A stretch of 64,000 nt of DNA from Ginsengibacter sp963792025 (GCA_963792025.1 CAWBUS010000003.1:301071-365070), one strand, 5' to 3'; shown: positions 28,281 through 38,501, counted from the stretch's first letter. The notes: generated by a model not told the origin, from the sequence alone. Translations and numbers: made by a program.

Positions 28281-28364
28281 AAAATAAACTTCATTTGGAG
28301 TCATTGAGGCAATTAGTTAGTTTTAAGATGCGTCAATGCAGAAATTAGCATTAAGCGTAATTGG
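28281..28364 (+). repeat. Duplicated leader sequence, copy 2
   Basis: Counterpart of 26757-26842, ending 30 bp before the second VOC gene. The two copies differ at scattered positions, with one small gap. Confidence 0.5.
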
Positions 28365-28393
28365 CAACCATCTCAAACTTAAAGTATCGACAA

Positions 28394-28918
28394 ATGAAAA
28401 AAAGAATATGGATCACTCTCAGCTTTATTACCACATTTGCACTTGGATTCGCTTTCAAATCTATGATTACAAATAATAATCACGACCAACCATTCAAAAG
28501 GGTAACGGGCATCGGCGGCATTTTTTTTAAATGCAAAGATCCCAAAAAAATCAGAGAATGGTATCAAACTCATCTTGGTTTAAACACTAACGATTACGGG
28601 GCAGTTTTTGAGTGGAGGCAAGGCGCGGATTCGTCAAAAAAAGGATTTACCCAGTGGAGCCCTTTTAATGAAAAGACGAAATATTTTGAGCCTTCAACGA
28701 AAGATTTTATGATTAACTATAGAGTTGACAACCTGGAAGCACTTATTGATCAGCTCAGAAAAGACAGCGTAACCATCGTAGACAAAGTTGAAACAGCTGA
28801 TTACGGAAAATTCATTCATATAATGGACATAGAAGGTAATAAAATTGAACTATGGGAACCCAATGACATAGAATATGAAAAGCTCGGCGATAAAATGGGT
28901 GCTAAGACTACAAAATAA
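28394..28918 (+). CDS. VOC family protein with N-terminal membrane or export segment
   Basis: 174 residues from the ATG at 28394; a TTG at 28361 would lie within the leader repeat. The N-terminus KKRIWITLSFITTFALGFAF is a signal peptide or anchor, unusual for a VOC protein. One VOC module follows: GIGGIFFKCKDPKKIREWYQ, then FMINYRVDNLEALIDQL and the end FIHIMDIEGNKIELWEP. It may act at the membrane or in the periplasm. The substrate is unknown. Confidence 0.82.
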   Translation: MKKRIWITLSFITTFALGFAFKSMITNNNHDQPFKRVTGIGGIFFKCKDPKKIREWYQTHLGLNTNDYGAVFEWRQGADSSKKGFTQWSPFNEKTKYFEPSTKDFMINYRVDNLEALIDQLRKDSVTIVDKVETADYGKFIHIMDIEGNKIELWEPNDIEYEKLGDKMGAKTTK

Positions 28919-29268
28919 ATAGATAAAAATTATCAAACCAAGAGACGAACGCCATCGGCTAATATTAGCCCACAGGAGAATCGATATAAGGAAAGCCTTC
29001 AAAAAAAGAGATACCATCTTCCGTAATGCCTGGACCAGCAACAGCGAACACGCGAAAAGCAATGTTCATCCCGATAATAATTTTTTCACCTTAATGAAAC
29101 ACTACACCCACTGGTAAGTGTTGTTGACTTATCAAAAGCAAATCCAAGGCAGGGTTCGCGAATTTATTTCAGGTTTTTATACAGGGCAATGATCAATATT
29201 TTTTGCACTATCGAAAAATGATTATTTTTCCCTTAGAACGATTATTTGAACCTTCATATTTAAAAAAC
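28919..29268. other. Intergenic region with possible coding remnant
   Basis: 350 bp. A plus-strand frame from about 28930 to 29119 reads through HRRIDIRKAFKKRDTIFRN without a start and ends at a stop. It looks like a decayed fragment, but I cannot assign it. Nothing else is visible. Confidence 0.3.
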
Positions 29269-30011
29269 ATGAGACTACTTTTTACCTGTTTAATTATGAC
29301 TGCATCGTATTACGTACAGGCACAAACGAAAATAACAAAGTACTACGATGCTAACTGGGCGGAGACTTCTAAAGAGAAAGCTGCATTTTATGCTGACTTT
29401 ATAAAAAACGGCGGAAATTATAGCTGTACATCTTACTGGATAAACACTAACTCAATCCGCGGCAAATCTGTTTTTCCCGATACGGTGATGGCGAACGCTA
29501 TTGGCTTACAGGTGCTGTATTTCAAGAACGGGCGTATGGAAGATTCAGCTTTTGTTGAAGACAAAAAAGCCAGGTATGCATTTCATTATTATGCTAACGG
29601 GCAGTTGGCAATGCATTATTACCTTCCCGCGAATAGTTCGGAAGCCGTTGTTGAAGGGTTTGATGAAGAAGGTAATAAAATCAAACATTATGTGTTTCAA
29701 AAAGAAGCAGAATTTACAGGGGGCACAAAGGCGTGGCAATCTTATATCACCAAAATGTTACAAATGATCTGTCGGTAAAAGGCGATAATGTGACAGAGGC
29801 ACAGGTTCAGGTGGAATTTATTATTAATGAAAATGGTGATGTGACGGGAGCGAAGATTTTTAAATCATCCGGGTATAAAAATGTTGATAACGATGCTATA
29901 CGGGTTATAAAAGACAGTCCAAAGTGGAACAGCGCTATCCAATATAATCAGCCGGTAAAAGCCTACCGGATTCAACCTTTCATCTACAAATTACAAGTAC
30001 AAAAAAAATAA
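29269..30011 (+). pseudogene. Secreted MORN-like plus TonB C-terminal-domain protein, one frameshift
   Basis: Two frames join into one protein of about 247 residues. From the ATG at 29269 come a signal peptide (RLLFTCLIMTASYYVQAQ), a region with MORN/YwqK-like strands (LQVLYFKNGRMEDS, YAFHYYANGQLAMHYYL, EGFDEEGNKIKHY) and AEFTGGTKAWQSYITK. The next frame supplies NVTNDLSVKGDNV and the TonB-C block VEFIINENGDVTGAKIFKSSG. The break is one missing A in the A-run at 29752-29755. It resembles energy-transducer TonB-type periplasmic proteins of Bacteroidota. The homopolymer break makes a sequencing error plausible. Confidence 0.8.
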
Positions 30012-30033
30012 TTTGTGATCTAATAATCGATTG

Positions 30034-31328
30034 TTACATTTTCACAATCTTGTAAACGGCGCCTTTTGTTCCTGTTTTGCCGTTTAATATTCCCATTACA
30101 AACAAGTCATTATTTTCATCAACATTGCAGCCACAAATTAATAATGGGTCTGTCGGTTTGTTAACTATTTTCAATGGGTTCCTTATCCAGTTTCCGCTAG
30201 CAGTTTTCGTAAGAGCAAACAGGCTTCCGTTAAAATCAGCAAAGACATATTTGCCATTCAGTGAAGGAATGCCATTACCATAGTAGTAATTTCCGCCAAT
30301 AACACATATTCCCGTATTATGGGTGTAAGTACTAACGGGAGCAGTATACGCGGATTTATTTTCAACCTTAGTCTTATCAAAAATACTATCGCCTTCCATT
30401 ACAGGCCAGCCATAGTTGGCTCCTTTCTTCACAATGTCAATTTCTTCATCCCTATTTTCTCCTACATCGCCACCAATTAGTTGGTGGTTACCGAATCAAA
30501 CTCATAATGCCATAATTTACGAAACCCGTAAGCCCATATTTCAGGCCTTGCATTTTTTACACCAACAAATGGATTATCGGCCGGTATAGTATACGGTAAT
30601 TTATTTACATCAATGCGAAGTAATTTGCCATTTAACAAACTTAAATCCTGCGCATGATATCGGTAGTTACTATCAATACCTTTATCGTCGCCAATAGAAA
30701 TATATAAAAATCCATCCGGCCCGAATAATATTTGTGCGCCATTATTTTGAATATTTTTTCCTTCCATCTCAAGTACATTCCGTTCCGACTTCAGGTCAGC
30801 AACATCAGGGTCAGACTTACTTGTTGTGAATTGTGAAACTACCATTTTGCAAGTGTTGCCGTGGATTTTTGAAGACGAATTATAACAGACATAGAATTTA
30901 CCGTTAGTTGCAAACTGCGGATGAAATGCAAAGCTGAAAACAGTTCCCACAAAAGAATTTTTATCCTGCAGTCCCAGTTTATCATAGATATTCAAAAATG
31001 GTTTGGCCAACAATGAATCATTTTTAAATATCCGGATTTTGCCTTTGTTATCGGTAAGGAACATCCTGTGTGTGGTATCAGGTGAGGCTTTAAATTCAAC
31101 CGGAACATCAACAGCGTTGTTAATTAATTCAAGTTTCACTTCAATTGAATCGGTGGCAGCCTCTTTACTTTTTACCATCAATTTTTTTTTGCCAGAGGAA
31201 TTACATGCAAAGAGGCAGGTAATGTATAAAAGTAGAATAACATCAATTGATAGTCTTCTCAAAATAGCAGTTTTAATTTTTCGGGAAAATAAACATAATA
31301 TTTCATTGTTTTGAAATACTATGGTCAT
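30034..31328 (-). pseudogene. PQQ-dependent sugar dehydrogenase-like lipoprotein, one frameshift
   Basis: Together the two frames encode about 430 residues. The N-terminal frame (30477-31328) has lipobox LFACNSSG, then blades with FVGTVFSFAFHPQFATNGKF, GPDGFLYISIGD and RPEIWAYGFRKLWHYEFD. The C-terminal frame continues with IGGDVGENRDEEIDIVKKGA, NYGWPVMEGD and the final GTKGAVYKIVK. One base is missing at about 30468-30472 (ACCACC where ACCAACC would keep frame). This is the glucose/sorbosone dehydrogenase propeller family, which oxidises aldoses in the periplasm using PQQ. No PQQ synthesis genes are in view. Confidence 0.85.
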
Positions 31329-31545
31329 TTCGTATAGCCGTACGGGTAATTGCTATGGCTGACGCAATTTTGGAAATAAGAATTACTTTGCAAAAAGGGT
31401 GAATCATTGACGGGGCTTTGTCGCGGTATTTTCGTTATTTGTCTCATTTTTACAAAAAGATATTGATAATGTATCTATGTTTATGGATTGAAAGAGAATT
31501 CTATTAACAAACATCTAAGATAATTTATCGCCGCATCAGAAGATT

Positions 31546-32598
31546 ATGAAAAAAGCATGGTATACCAATAAATGGATGACGATACTGCTACATGCAACTG
31601 CATGGATATTGTTGTTTTCGCTACCGGCTTTATTGCGCCCTGCGCATAATCCAAATGAAGCCAAATCTGCGCAGTCCATTGATGCCAATATTGTCTTTCT
31701 CATTTCACGCATCAGCGATGCATTATTAATCACCTTTTTTTATTTGAATTCATTCATGCTCATACCACGTTTGCTGTATAAAAAGAAATATGCCGTGTAC
31801 AGCATATCCGTGGTTGCCTACTTTTTTCTGTACGTGATGCTGGTATGGACGCTATGGGTGAACCTTGCAAAGAATAAAATTCATTTTTCGTTTAACGATC
31901 ACTTGTTTGTAAGCACATTTATTTTCTTATTTATACTGGCATGCAGCATCGCTTATAAAACCATCAGGGATAAATTTATTTCAGACCAGTTGGCTAGTGA
32001 AAAAGAAAAGGAACATCTAAAAACAGAGCTGTCGTTGTTGCGTTCACAGGCCAGCCCGCATTTTATGTTTAATGTATTAAACAATATGGTTTCGCTGGCA
32101 CGAAAACAGTCTGATGAGTTAGAACCTTCCCTCATTAAATTTTCATCTTTAATGCGTTATATGCTTTATGAAACTGATGAAGAAAAGGTATCGCTCGAAA
32201 GTGAAATTGAATACCTGCAAAGCTATATTGATCTTCAGCAGCAACGGTTAAGTAAAAAAGTGGTGGTTAACGTAAACATGTGCAAAGCGGATAAAATGTA
32301 CGAGATTGACCCTATGCTATTAATACCTTTTGTAGAAAATGCTTTTAAGCACGGCACAGGTTTTATAGAAAATCCTCAGATAGATATTGAACTGAAAACC
32401 GCCGGCAATATTCTTTACTTTCGCGTAAGCAACACGTACGATCCTGCGTCATTGCAAATACAGGATAAAGCAAGTGGCATTGGATTGACAAACGTGCAAA
32501 GAAGGCTGGATCTTTTGCATCCGGGGAATTACAAATTGGATATCACAAAAGACAACGGCATTTTTACGATTTCGCTACAAATAAATTTAGCCGGATGA
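31546..32598 (+). CDS. LytS/YehU-type sensor histidine kinase
   Basis: 350 residues. Four hydrophobic segments lie in the first 140 residues, then a coiled linker, then the His_kinase domain with LRSQASPHFMFNVLNNMV, where the phosphoacceptor His lies in SPHFMFN. VSLESEIEYLQSYIDLQQQR and the ATP-lid N-box LLIPFVENAFKHG and GIGLTNVQRRLDLLHPG complete the catalytic part. It senses an unknown membrane signal and phosphorylates the LytTR regulator encoded immediately downstream (ATGA overlap). The kinase is intact while its regulator carries two frameshifts. Confidence 0.93.
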   Translation: MKKAWYTNKWMTILLHATAWILLFSLPALLRPAHNPNEAKSAQSIDANIVFLISRISDALLITFFYLNSFMLIPRLLYKKKYAVYSISVVAYFFLYVMLVWTLWVNLAKNKIHFSFNDHLFVSTFIFLFILACSIAYKTIRDKFISDQLASEKEKEHLKTELSLLRSQASPHFMFNVLNNMVSLARKQSDELEPSLIKFSSLMRYMLYETDEEKVSLESEIEYLQSYIDLQQQRLSKKVVVNVNMCKADKMYEIDPMLLIPFVENAFKHGTGFIENPQIDIELKTAGNILYFRVSNTYDPASLQIQDKASGIGLTNVQRRLDLLHPGNYKLDITKDNGIFTISLQINLAG

Positions 32599-33307
32599 TA
32601 CGTTGCCTTGCAGTTGATGATGAGCCATTAGCACTGGAATTACTGGAAGATAACATCAGTAAAATACCATTTTCTGCAACTAATTGGTTCGTGCGACAAT
32701 GCAATGGACGCCATGAAGATAATGCAGGATCAACCCATTGACCTGATATTTTTGGATATACAAATGCCCGGGCTTACGGGATTGCAATTTATAGAAAGTA
32801 TGACGATAAAGCCTATGATCATTTTGATAACGGCTTATAAAAAATTCGCATTGGACGGCTTTAATCTTGATGTAACAGATTACCTCGTAAAGCCTGTACC
32901 ACTCGACAGGTTTATTAAAGCCTGTAATAAAGCAAAGGAATTGTTTGACCTGAAAACAAATCAAAAGAGTGTCAGTCCATCGGCAGGACCAGATTATTTT
33001 TTTGTGAATGCCGACTATAGCCTTCTCAAAATTACCAGTGTCGGATATTATTTACATTGAAGGCTTAAAGGATTACATCAAGATCCACTTAAAGAGTACA
33101 CAACATCCCGTGGTAACAAGAATGCCGATGAAAACAATTGAAGAAGAATTGCCACCCTCTGAATTTATTCGCATTCATAAATCGTATATCGTTTCGGTTT
33201 CATTTATTACATCAATCCGCAAATCCAGTGTGTTTATCGATTCGCTGGAACTTCCACTCAGCGATACTTACCGCGATGCAGTGACAGCGCTTACCGGTAA
33301 ATTGTAA
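32595..33307 (+). pseudogene. LytTR-family response regulator, two frameshifts
   Basis: It starts at the ATGA overlapping the kinase stop. Frame 1 encodes IRCLAVDDEPLALELLEDNI, the receiver acidic pocket. Frame 2 (from about 32674) encodes FLDIQMPGLTGLQF with the phospho-acceptor Asp, ITAYKKFALDGF and DYLVKPVPLDRF. Frame 3 (from about 33034) encodes the LytTR domain: IIYIEGLKDYIKIHL, FIRIHKSYIVS and LPLSDTYRDAV. The first break fits one extra T in the T-run at 32670-32673; the second fits one extra base near 33031-33034. All parts are conserved, so either errors in the sequence or very recent loss. It would bind DNA downstream of the LytS-like kinase. Confidence 0.85.
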
Positions 33308-33429
33308 ACACCCCAGCTGAAAATCTCTTTTCTAAATTGATTGGTTTCGTCGCAACATTTTGCCACCTCATCTCATTTGCCCAAAACACTGTTTAGCCGG
33401 ATTTACTTTCGTGTTCAAATAAACAGATA

Positions 33430-36046
33430 ATGAAAAAATTTCTTTTACTAATTGTTGTTATCATCATAACGGGCCACCTGTATGCACAAATGCCACACGC
33501 TATGCCTGCTGAAATGAAAAATGCGGGCCATATTTATGGCAAAATAACTGATGCCGATGGCAAACCTGTTGAAGGCGCTTCCGTGCTGATCCTTCATCAA
33601 AAGCTGGATTCAGCCACAAAAAAAATGAAAATGATTTTAGAAAAAGGAATGACCACCAAAAGCAATGGTGATTTCGATTTTGCCCAACTGCCAGTTATGG
33701 GCAAGTTGCAATTAAGAATCAGCAGCAGCGGTTACACATCTTTGCAACAGGAGGTTTCGTTTATGCCGAAAATGCAACCAGGCGCTACTGCAGGTGCTCC
33801 TTCAGGTATTCCTTCCGGTGCTCCTTCATTTGATAAAGATCTTGGTAACATTAAGCTTGAAACAGATACAAAGACCTTAACTACAGTTACCATCACTGGT
33901 GCCGCACCTGCATTAAAGCTCGATATTGATAAGAAAGTATTTAATGTTGAAAAGAACATCGTGAGTGCAGGTGGCACTGCACTGGATGTGATGCGTAATG
34001 TACCGTCTGTGCAAGTAGACGTAGATGGCAATGTGAAACTGAGAAATGCTGCTCCGCAGATTTATGTAGATGGGCGCCCGACAACTTTATCTCTCGACCA
34101 GATACCAGCCGACGCGATTCAAAGTGTTGAAGTTATTACTAACCCATCAGCAAAGTATGATGCATCGGGTGGTAATGCAGGTATTCTTAATATCGTTTTA
34201 AAGAAGAATAAACAAAGCGGCTACAATGGAAATCTTTCTGCAGGTGTCGACAGCCGTGGAGCGATAAATGCGGGGGCCAATTTTAATGTGAGGCAAAATA
34301 AAATAAATTTTTCTGCAGCAGGAATGTTGCACCAAATGAAAGGAGTAAATACCGGAACTACTGACCGTTTAAATTTGGGAGATACCCAAACCCACGTTTT
34401 TCAAAGCGATATTAATAAACAAACCGGCGCTTTCATGTTTGGCAAATTGGGGCTGGATTACTACGTAACCAACAGGGCTACCATTTCATTGGGTCTTATA
34501 AAAGTGCATGGCCAATTCAATCCAAATGAAACAATTAATGCAACTACGGATAGTTTATTAAGCTCAGGTATTAAAAGCGCCAATAGTGTGCGTTATACTT
34601 CGGGCACAAGATCATTTAACGCAAATGGATTACAGCTTGACTACATATATAATTTTCCAAAACAAGGCGAACAGCTCACTGCCGATGCTAATTATTTTTC
34701 AGGAAAAAATTCAGGTAATTCGTTGTATACGACCAACTATCTTGATGGCAGCAGTATTGCGGGCACTCAGTTACAACAGGTTGCCAGCGACGGAACCATT
34801 AAGTTTTTCACCGTTCAAACCGATTATACCTTACCCTTCGGAAAACAAAAACAATCGAAACTGGAAACCGGCTTAAGAGCGCAGGTACACCAGACCGTTA
34901 GTAACAACGATAACTTCACAGGCACCACGGTGAGTAACCTGGTTAAGATAGCCGCGGCTACCAATAATTACAAAAGCACCGATGATGTTTATGCAGCATA
35001 CGTAAGCGTTAAGAGCGCTATTAAAGATTTTGGGTACCAGGTTGGCGTTCGGGCAGAAAGTTCTAACTACGACGGGCAGTTGATAAACACCGGCGAAAAA
35101 TTCAGCAATAAATATCCTGTAAGTTTATTCCCGTCTCTATTTCTTAGCCAGAAACTAAAAAGTAAACAGGAGTTGCAATTCAGTTATACACGGCGCATTA
35201 ACAGGCCGAACTTCTTTCAATTAATTCCATATACCGATTATACGGATAGCCTGAATATTACCCGTGGTAATCCCGAACCTTGTTCCTGAATTTACCAGCT
35301 CGTTTGAAATGAGCTATAGCAAGACATTTAAGGGGAACAACAGTTTATTAAGTTCTATCTATTACAAGCATACCAATAACCTGATCACACGCTACCTGAG
35401 CCAGGGCACGAATCCTTTTACCGGTAAAGAGGATGTGATCAATTCTTACATTAATGCCAATTCAAGTTACTCTTATGGCGCTGAAGTAACCTCAATTAAC
35501 ACGCTTACTAAATGGTGGGATATCACTACAAATGTGAACGTATATAACTCAAAGATCAATACTGATAACATTGCAGGAAGTACGTCGCAGGCTGCGATTG
35601 TAAGTTGGTTTGGCAAGTTCAACAGTAATTTCAAATTGCCGAAATCTTTCACCATACAATTGTCTGCAGACTATCAAAGCAAAACAAATCTTCCTATAAA
35701 TAATAACCAGGGCGGCCCCGGAGGCGGCGGACCTTTTGGGCAGGCACAAAGTTCTTCTCAGGGTTATATCCGTTCCCGCTGGGGTACTGACATTGCCGTG
35801 AGAAAAAACTTTCTTAAAAACAATGCAGCTTCCGTAAGCCTCAGCTTTAGTGATATCTTCAGAACCCGTATACAGGATCAATATTCAGTAAGTCCTTACT
35901 TTGTGCAGGATTACAGTCGCCTGAATAATCCGCAAATGTTGAGGCTGAGTTTCACTTATCACTTTGGCAAAATGGATATGTCGTTATTTAAACGTCAAAA
36001 TACCAAGAGCACTGCTACGCAGGATGCTATGCAGATGGGGCAATAA
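33430..36046 (+). pseudogene. Outer-membrane beta-barrel receptor (CarboxypepD_reg + OMP_b-brl_3), one frameshift
   Basis: About 870 residues over two frames. A signal peptide (FLLLIVVIIITGHLYAQ) precedes a CarboxypepD_reg-like domain (GKITDADGKPVEGASVLILH), then a plug-like domain (SAGGTALDVMRNVPSVQVDVD, QSVEVITNPSAKYDASGG) and the outer-membrane beta-barrel family 3 region. The first frame ends after ITRGNPEP; the second continues NLVPEFTSSFEMSYSKTF to the end. One extra base lies in the CCCG at 35272-35275. A Gly-rich insert (GGPGGGGPFGQ) sits in a barrel loop. The TonB-dependent-receptor-like fold suggests uptake or surface binding. It may be under control of the adjacent LytS/LytTR pair. 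Confidence 0.85.
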
Positions 36047-36329
36047 CATGGATATAGGGGGCTGTCGGCAATAGCAGCATTGGTCATCTGCAGTTCCGGC
36101 TATCCGTTACTACTCCGCCACAAAGCCATGCACAAAACCTTCAGCGGGGTATCCACTTCTATCCGGCAGCCCGTCAGCAACAATAAATTAATCATCTTAT
36201 AAAACAAATAAAGGCTTCTAAAACCAAAACATTTGTATTTATGAGAAAGAGGTACGCCTCTTAATTCCTAAAGTCTGCTCCTTAAAAAAAGATAAGGAAT
36301 ACTAAGCTCATGATGTACGATCCTAACTT
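36047..36329. other. Intergenic region between receptor and minisatellite
   Basis: 283 bp without a coding frame. A small hairpin AGAGG-TACG-CCTCT lies near 36248-36262. Otherwise I see nothing. Confidence 0.4.
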
Positions 36330-36526
36330 CGTTACAAGAGTGTCACACCGAAGAAGAAGAATGTAAAATGTCGTTACAAGAATGTAACACCGAAGAAGAA
36401 AAGTGTAAAATGTCGTTACAAGAATGTAACACCGAAGAAGAAGAGTGTAAATTCTCGTTACAAGAGTGTCACACCGAAGAAGAAGAGTGTAAAATCTTAT
36501 TACAAGAGTGTCACACCGAAGAATAA
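36330..36526 (+). repeat. Five tandem copies of a 42-bp unit (minisatellite)
   Basis: Units begin with TTACAAGA at 36332, 36374, 36416, 36458 and 36500, exactly 42 bp apart. The fifth is truncated. Since 42 is divisible by 3, frames stay open through the array: one reads 14-residue repeats of type SLQECNTEEEECKM and ends in a TAA at 36524-36526, another reads RYKNVTPKKKSVKC. Two units contain the perfect dyad TTACA-AGAA-TGTAA; in others it is disrupted by G and C changes. There is no good start codon before the array, so I treat it as a tandem repeat rather than a gene. Confidence 0.85.
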
Positions 36527-37083
36527 AATGCCAATTAATAAAAATATTCAGCTCTTTACTATTTGATTTTTAATAATTTATATAGGTTATCAATATTAAA
36601 AAAGAAGGTTATATCCTGCCCCGGCAGGGTTTTCATAGCAGAGCCTGTTTTAGCTTTATTGCAATACCGTAAAGATAAATGCCCCCGCCATGGTTCGTGT
36701 CTCACGAACCACATCATATTTTTTATTTCAACTAAATGCGCCCGTGAGATTAGTTTTTCACATTTATAATACAAGTTTTTAGTTTTTAAAGACATCCGGT
36801 TCGTGAGACACGAACCGCGGCGGGAAGATATTAGGAAACAGGGATAAACAACTTTCGCTAGCTAAGGCAATAATTGTTGAATGTTGGCGCGGACGCCAAC
36901 ATGAGAGGGGATATTTACAAACAGGCATAATTAACAGAATTGGTAAATAACAGTTAGTTAGGGCAAATAATTTTTACTATTCAACTATTAAATCTTTAAA
37001 AAAAATCTATATTTATATCAAGAAGACTAATTAAAATCATCTAAAAAGGTACCAAGACAAAACAAAGACTAAAAAAGTTGAGG
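36527..37083. other. Gene-free AT-rich stretch containing MITE copy 1
   Basis: 557 bp with no supported gene. Apparent short frames here come from the MITE at 36684-36824. Confidence 0.5.
36684..36824. mobile_element. MITE-like element, copy 1
   Basis: 141 bp with terminal inverted repeats of about 27 bp. The left end is CCCGCC plus ATGGTTCGTG and so on; the right end is its complement, ending GGCGGG. Each terminus is itself a hairpin, GGTTCGTG-TCT-CACGAACC. The internal sequence is AT-rich and noncoding. A second copy lies at 37737-37878 with the same orientation. Confidence 0.8.
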
Positions 37084-37362
37084 ATGAAAAAACTATCACT
37101 TATTACAATAGCGCTAATTTTAATGTTTTCAAGTTGTACGATTCATTATCAGTACACCATAGGACAATCAAAGAGTGATTTTTTTCGAATCAATAAAAAA
37201 CATATAAGACAACTCGAACTTGTGGAGGCCACCGGGGAACGTTCTGCCTATAAGACAAAAGGAAATGTGAATCCCTTATTCTTTTATTTTTTTAATGATG
37301 TTTTAATTGGAGTAAACAGGGGAAAAAAGTCACCAAATATTATTATTGAAAATACGAAGTAA
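37084..37362 (+). CDS. Small lipoprotein of unknown function
   Basis: 92 residues from the ATG at 37084; an upstream TTG at 37078 is less likely. The lipobox is ALILMFSSCTIH. The rest is a short basic protein (QSKSDFFRINKKHIRQLELV, then FFYFFNDVLIGVNRGKK). No family is recognised. It lies between the two MITE copies. Confidence 0.55.
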   Translation: MKKLSLITIALILMFSSCTIHYQYTIGQSKSDFFRINKKHIRQLELVEATGERSAYKTKGNVNPLFFYFFNDVLIGVNRGKKSPNIIIENTK

Positions 37363-37375
37363 CCATTTTTTATTA

Positions 37376-37657
37376 CTACTGATTTAATTTTTTCTTTAAG
37401 TCCAAAGGCACTTCTTTAGCTTCGAATGAAACAGGATTGCTATTTGAATCAGTCTTAACCAAGATATAACCACCTGAATCTGCAATTTCATCTATATATG
37501 CTTTATATTTTAAATGAACAAAAGCATAAATGTTTTCATGTGATTTTTTTTTAAAACCTTTTCTTGAATCAAATTCAGTTCCGTTTTCCTCAATAATAAC
37601 CCTCGTTAGCCTCAAAGGCAGCATGTGATTATTGGGTATAAAGTCTTTAAATTCCAT
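37376..37657 (-). CDS. Small protein of unknown function
   Basis: 93 residues from the ATG at 37657. The frame is open further upstream, but that part runs into the MITE terminus and gives a low-quality N-terminus. The protein is soluble and charged (EFKDFIPNNHMLPLRLTRV, YAFVHLKYKAYIDEIADSGG, SFEAKEVPLDLKKKL). The final Leu-rich tail is helical. It converges on the small lipoprotein gene 13 bp away, and both lie between MITE copies. Function is unknown. Confidence 0.55.
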   Translation of the reverse strand: MEFKDFIPNNHMLPLRLTRVIIEENGTEFDSRKGFKKKSHENIYAFVHLKYKAYIDEIADSGGYILVKTDSNSNPVSFEAKEVPLDLKKKLNQ

Positions 37658-37736
37658 AAAAATATTTCCGGCAAAGTTACAGCAAAAAGCCACACACAGC
37701 CGTTGTGTGTTCGTGCCGATGGTTTTGCAGCTCTGC

Positions 37737-37878
37737 CCCGCCATGGTTCGTGTCTCACGAACCACATTATATTTTTTATTTCAACTAAATGCGCCCGTTA
37801 GATTAGTTTTTTCACATTTATAATACAAGTTTTATGTTTTTCAAGACATCCGGTTCGTGAGACACGAACCGCGGCGGG
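37737..37878. mobile_element. MITE-like element, copy 2
   Basis: 142 bp, nearly identical to 36684-36824 including both hairpin-forming termini. Differences are a few substitutions and single-base length changes in T-runs. A degenerate single terminus related to it is seen at 48332-48355. Confidence 0.8.
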
Positions 37879-38043
37879 AGGTTTTGTACATTTACTTAAT
37901 GAGCAGCAAGTACAAATTTGATAGTAGCGCTATTGATTATTATACTGAAGAAGGAAAAAGCTTATTGGAATTAGTAAGATTAAATTGAGGATTTTCGTAT
38001 ATTATTATTCGAACGACGCTTTTATTAAATGAAGGTTAAGTAA

Positions 38044-38079
38044 CGCTCTTGCACAGGTCAGCAGACCTGCGCCAGAGCG
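38044..38079. repeat. REP-like hairpin
   Basis: CGCTCT-GC-CAGGTC (38044-38059) folds back on GACCTG-GC-AGAGCG (38064-38079) with two single-base mismatches and an AGCA loop. No U-tract follows, so it is not a standard terminator. Confidence 0.6.
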
Positions 38080-38141
38080 GGGGACGGGAGAAGAAAAGGG
38101 GCAAATTACTTTCCGGTAATTGAGTTAAATATAGGGATGTA

Positions 38142-38501
38142 CTAATTAAGAAAATATTCAGCACTTGCCTCAACTGGAGCGGTGGAATCTTTTACCAAAA
38201 TGTCATCTACAAAAATTTTTACAGTTATGTAGGCATCCACATTTCCTCTCACAAGAATATATAAACGTTGTGGACCTTTAAAAGGATAAATTCTTGAGCT
38301 AAAAGAGGTATTAGTATTTCCAAAACTAGGAGAACTTATAGTTCCATCTGCATGCAAATAATCGATTTCAGTAATATATGAATATGATGCCGAAGCTTCA
38401 TATGTAACGGAATGGGTATTATTTAAAGAATTATTACTATTATTTTTCTTACAGGAAATTAAATTTAAAATTATAATTAGAAATAATACAGAATTTTTCA
38501 T
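38142..38501 (-). CDS. Small lipoprotein, possibly MmpS-like beta-sandwich
   Basis: 119 residues. The lipobox is LIIILNLISCKKN, then an Asn/Ser linker and a beta-rich domain: SVTYEASASYSYITEIDYLH, SFSSRIYPFKGPQRLYILVR and AYITVKIFVDDILVKDST. The strand order, with a terminal TVKIFVDDxxVK, resembles MmpS-like proteins that are common in Bacteroidota. This is a fold-level guess only. It is monocistronic in AT-rich accessory DNA. Confidence 0.6.
   Translation of the reverse strand: MKNSVLFLIIILNLISCKKNNSNNSLNNTHSVTYEASASYSYITEIDYLHADGTISSPSFGNTNTSFSSRIYPFKGPQRLYILVRGNVDAYITVKIFVDDILVKDSTAPVEASAEYFLN

Larger units (their letters stand above)
37658..38141. other. Gene-free region with MITE copy 2 and a hairpin
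   Basis: 484 bp. It contains MITE copy 2 (37737-37878), a 29-codon frame from 37899 that looks like a fragment, and the hairpin at 38044-38079. No gene is supported. Confidence 0.5.

Noticed and set aside
32595..33307. Programmed frameshifting in the LytTR regulator
   Set aside because: Two shifts at sites without a slippery heptamer or stimulatory structure; response regulators are not known to use this.
36330..36526. CRISPR array
   Set aside because: Units are contiguous at exactly 42 bp with no variable spacers, and no cas gene is near.
36559..36795. Short coding frames on both strands
   Set aside because: They are read through the MITE and its inverted repeats.
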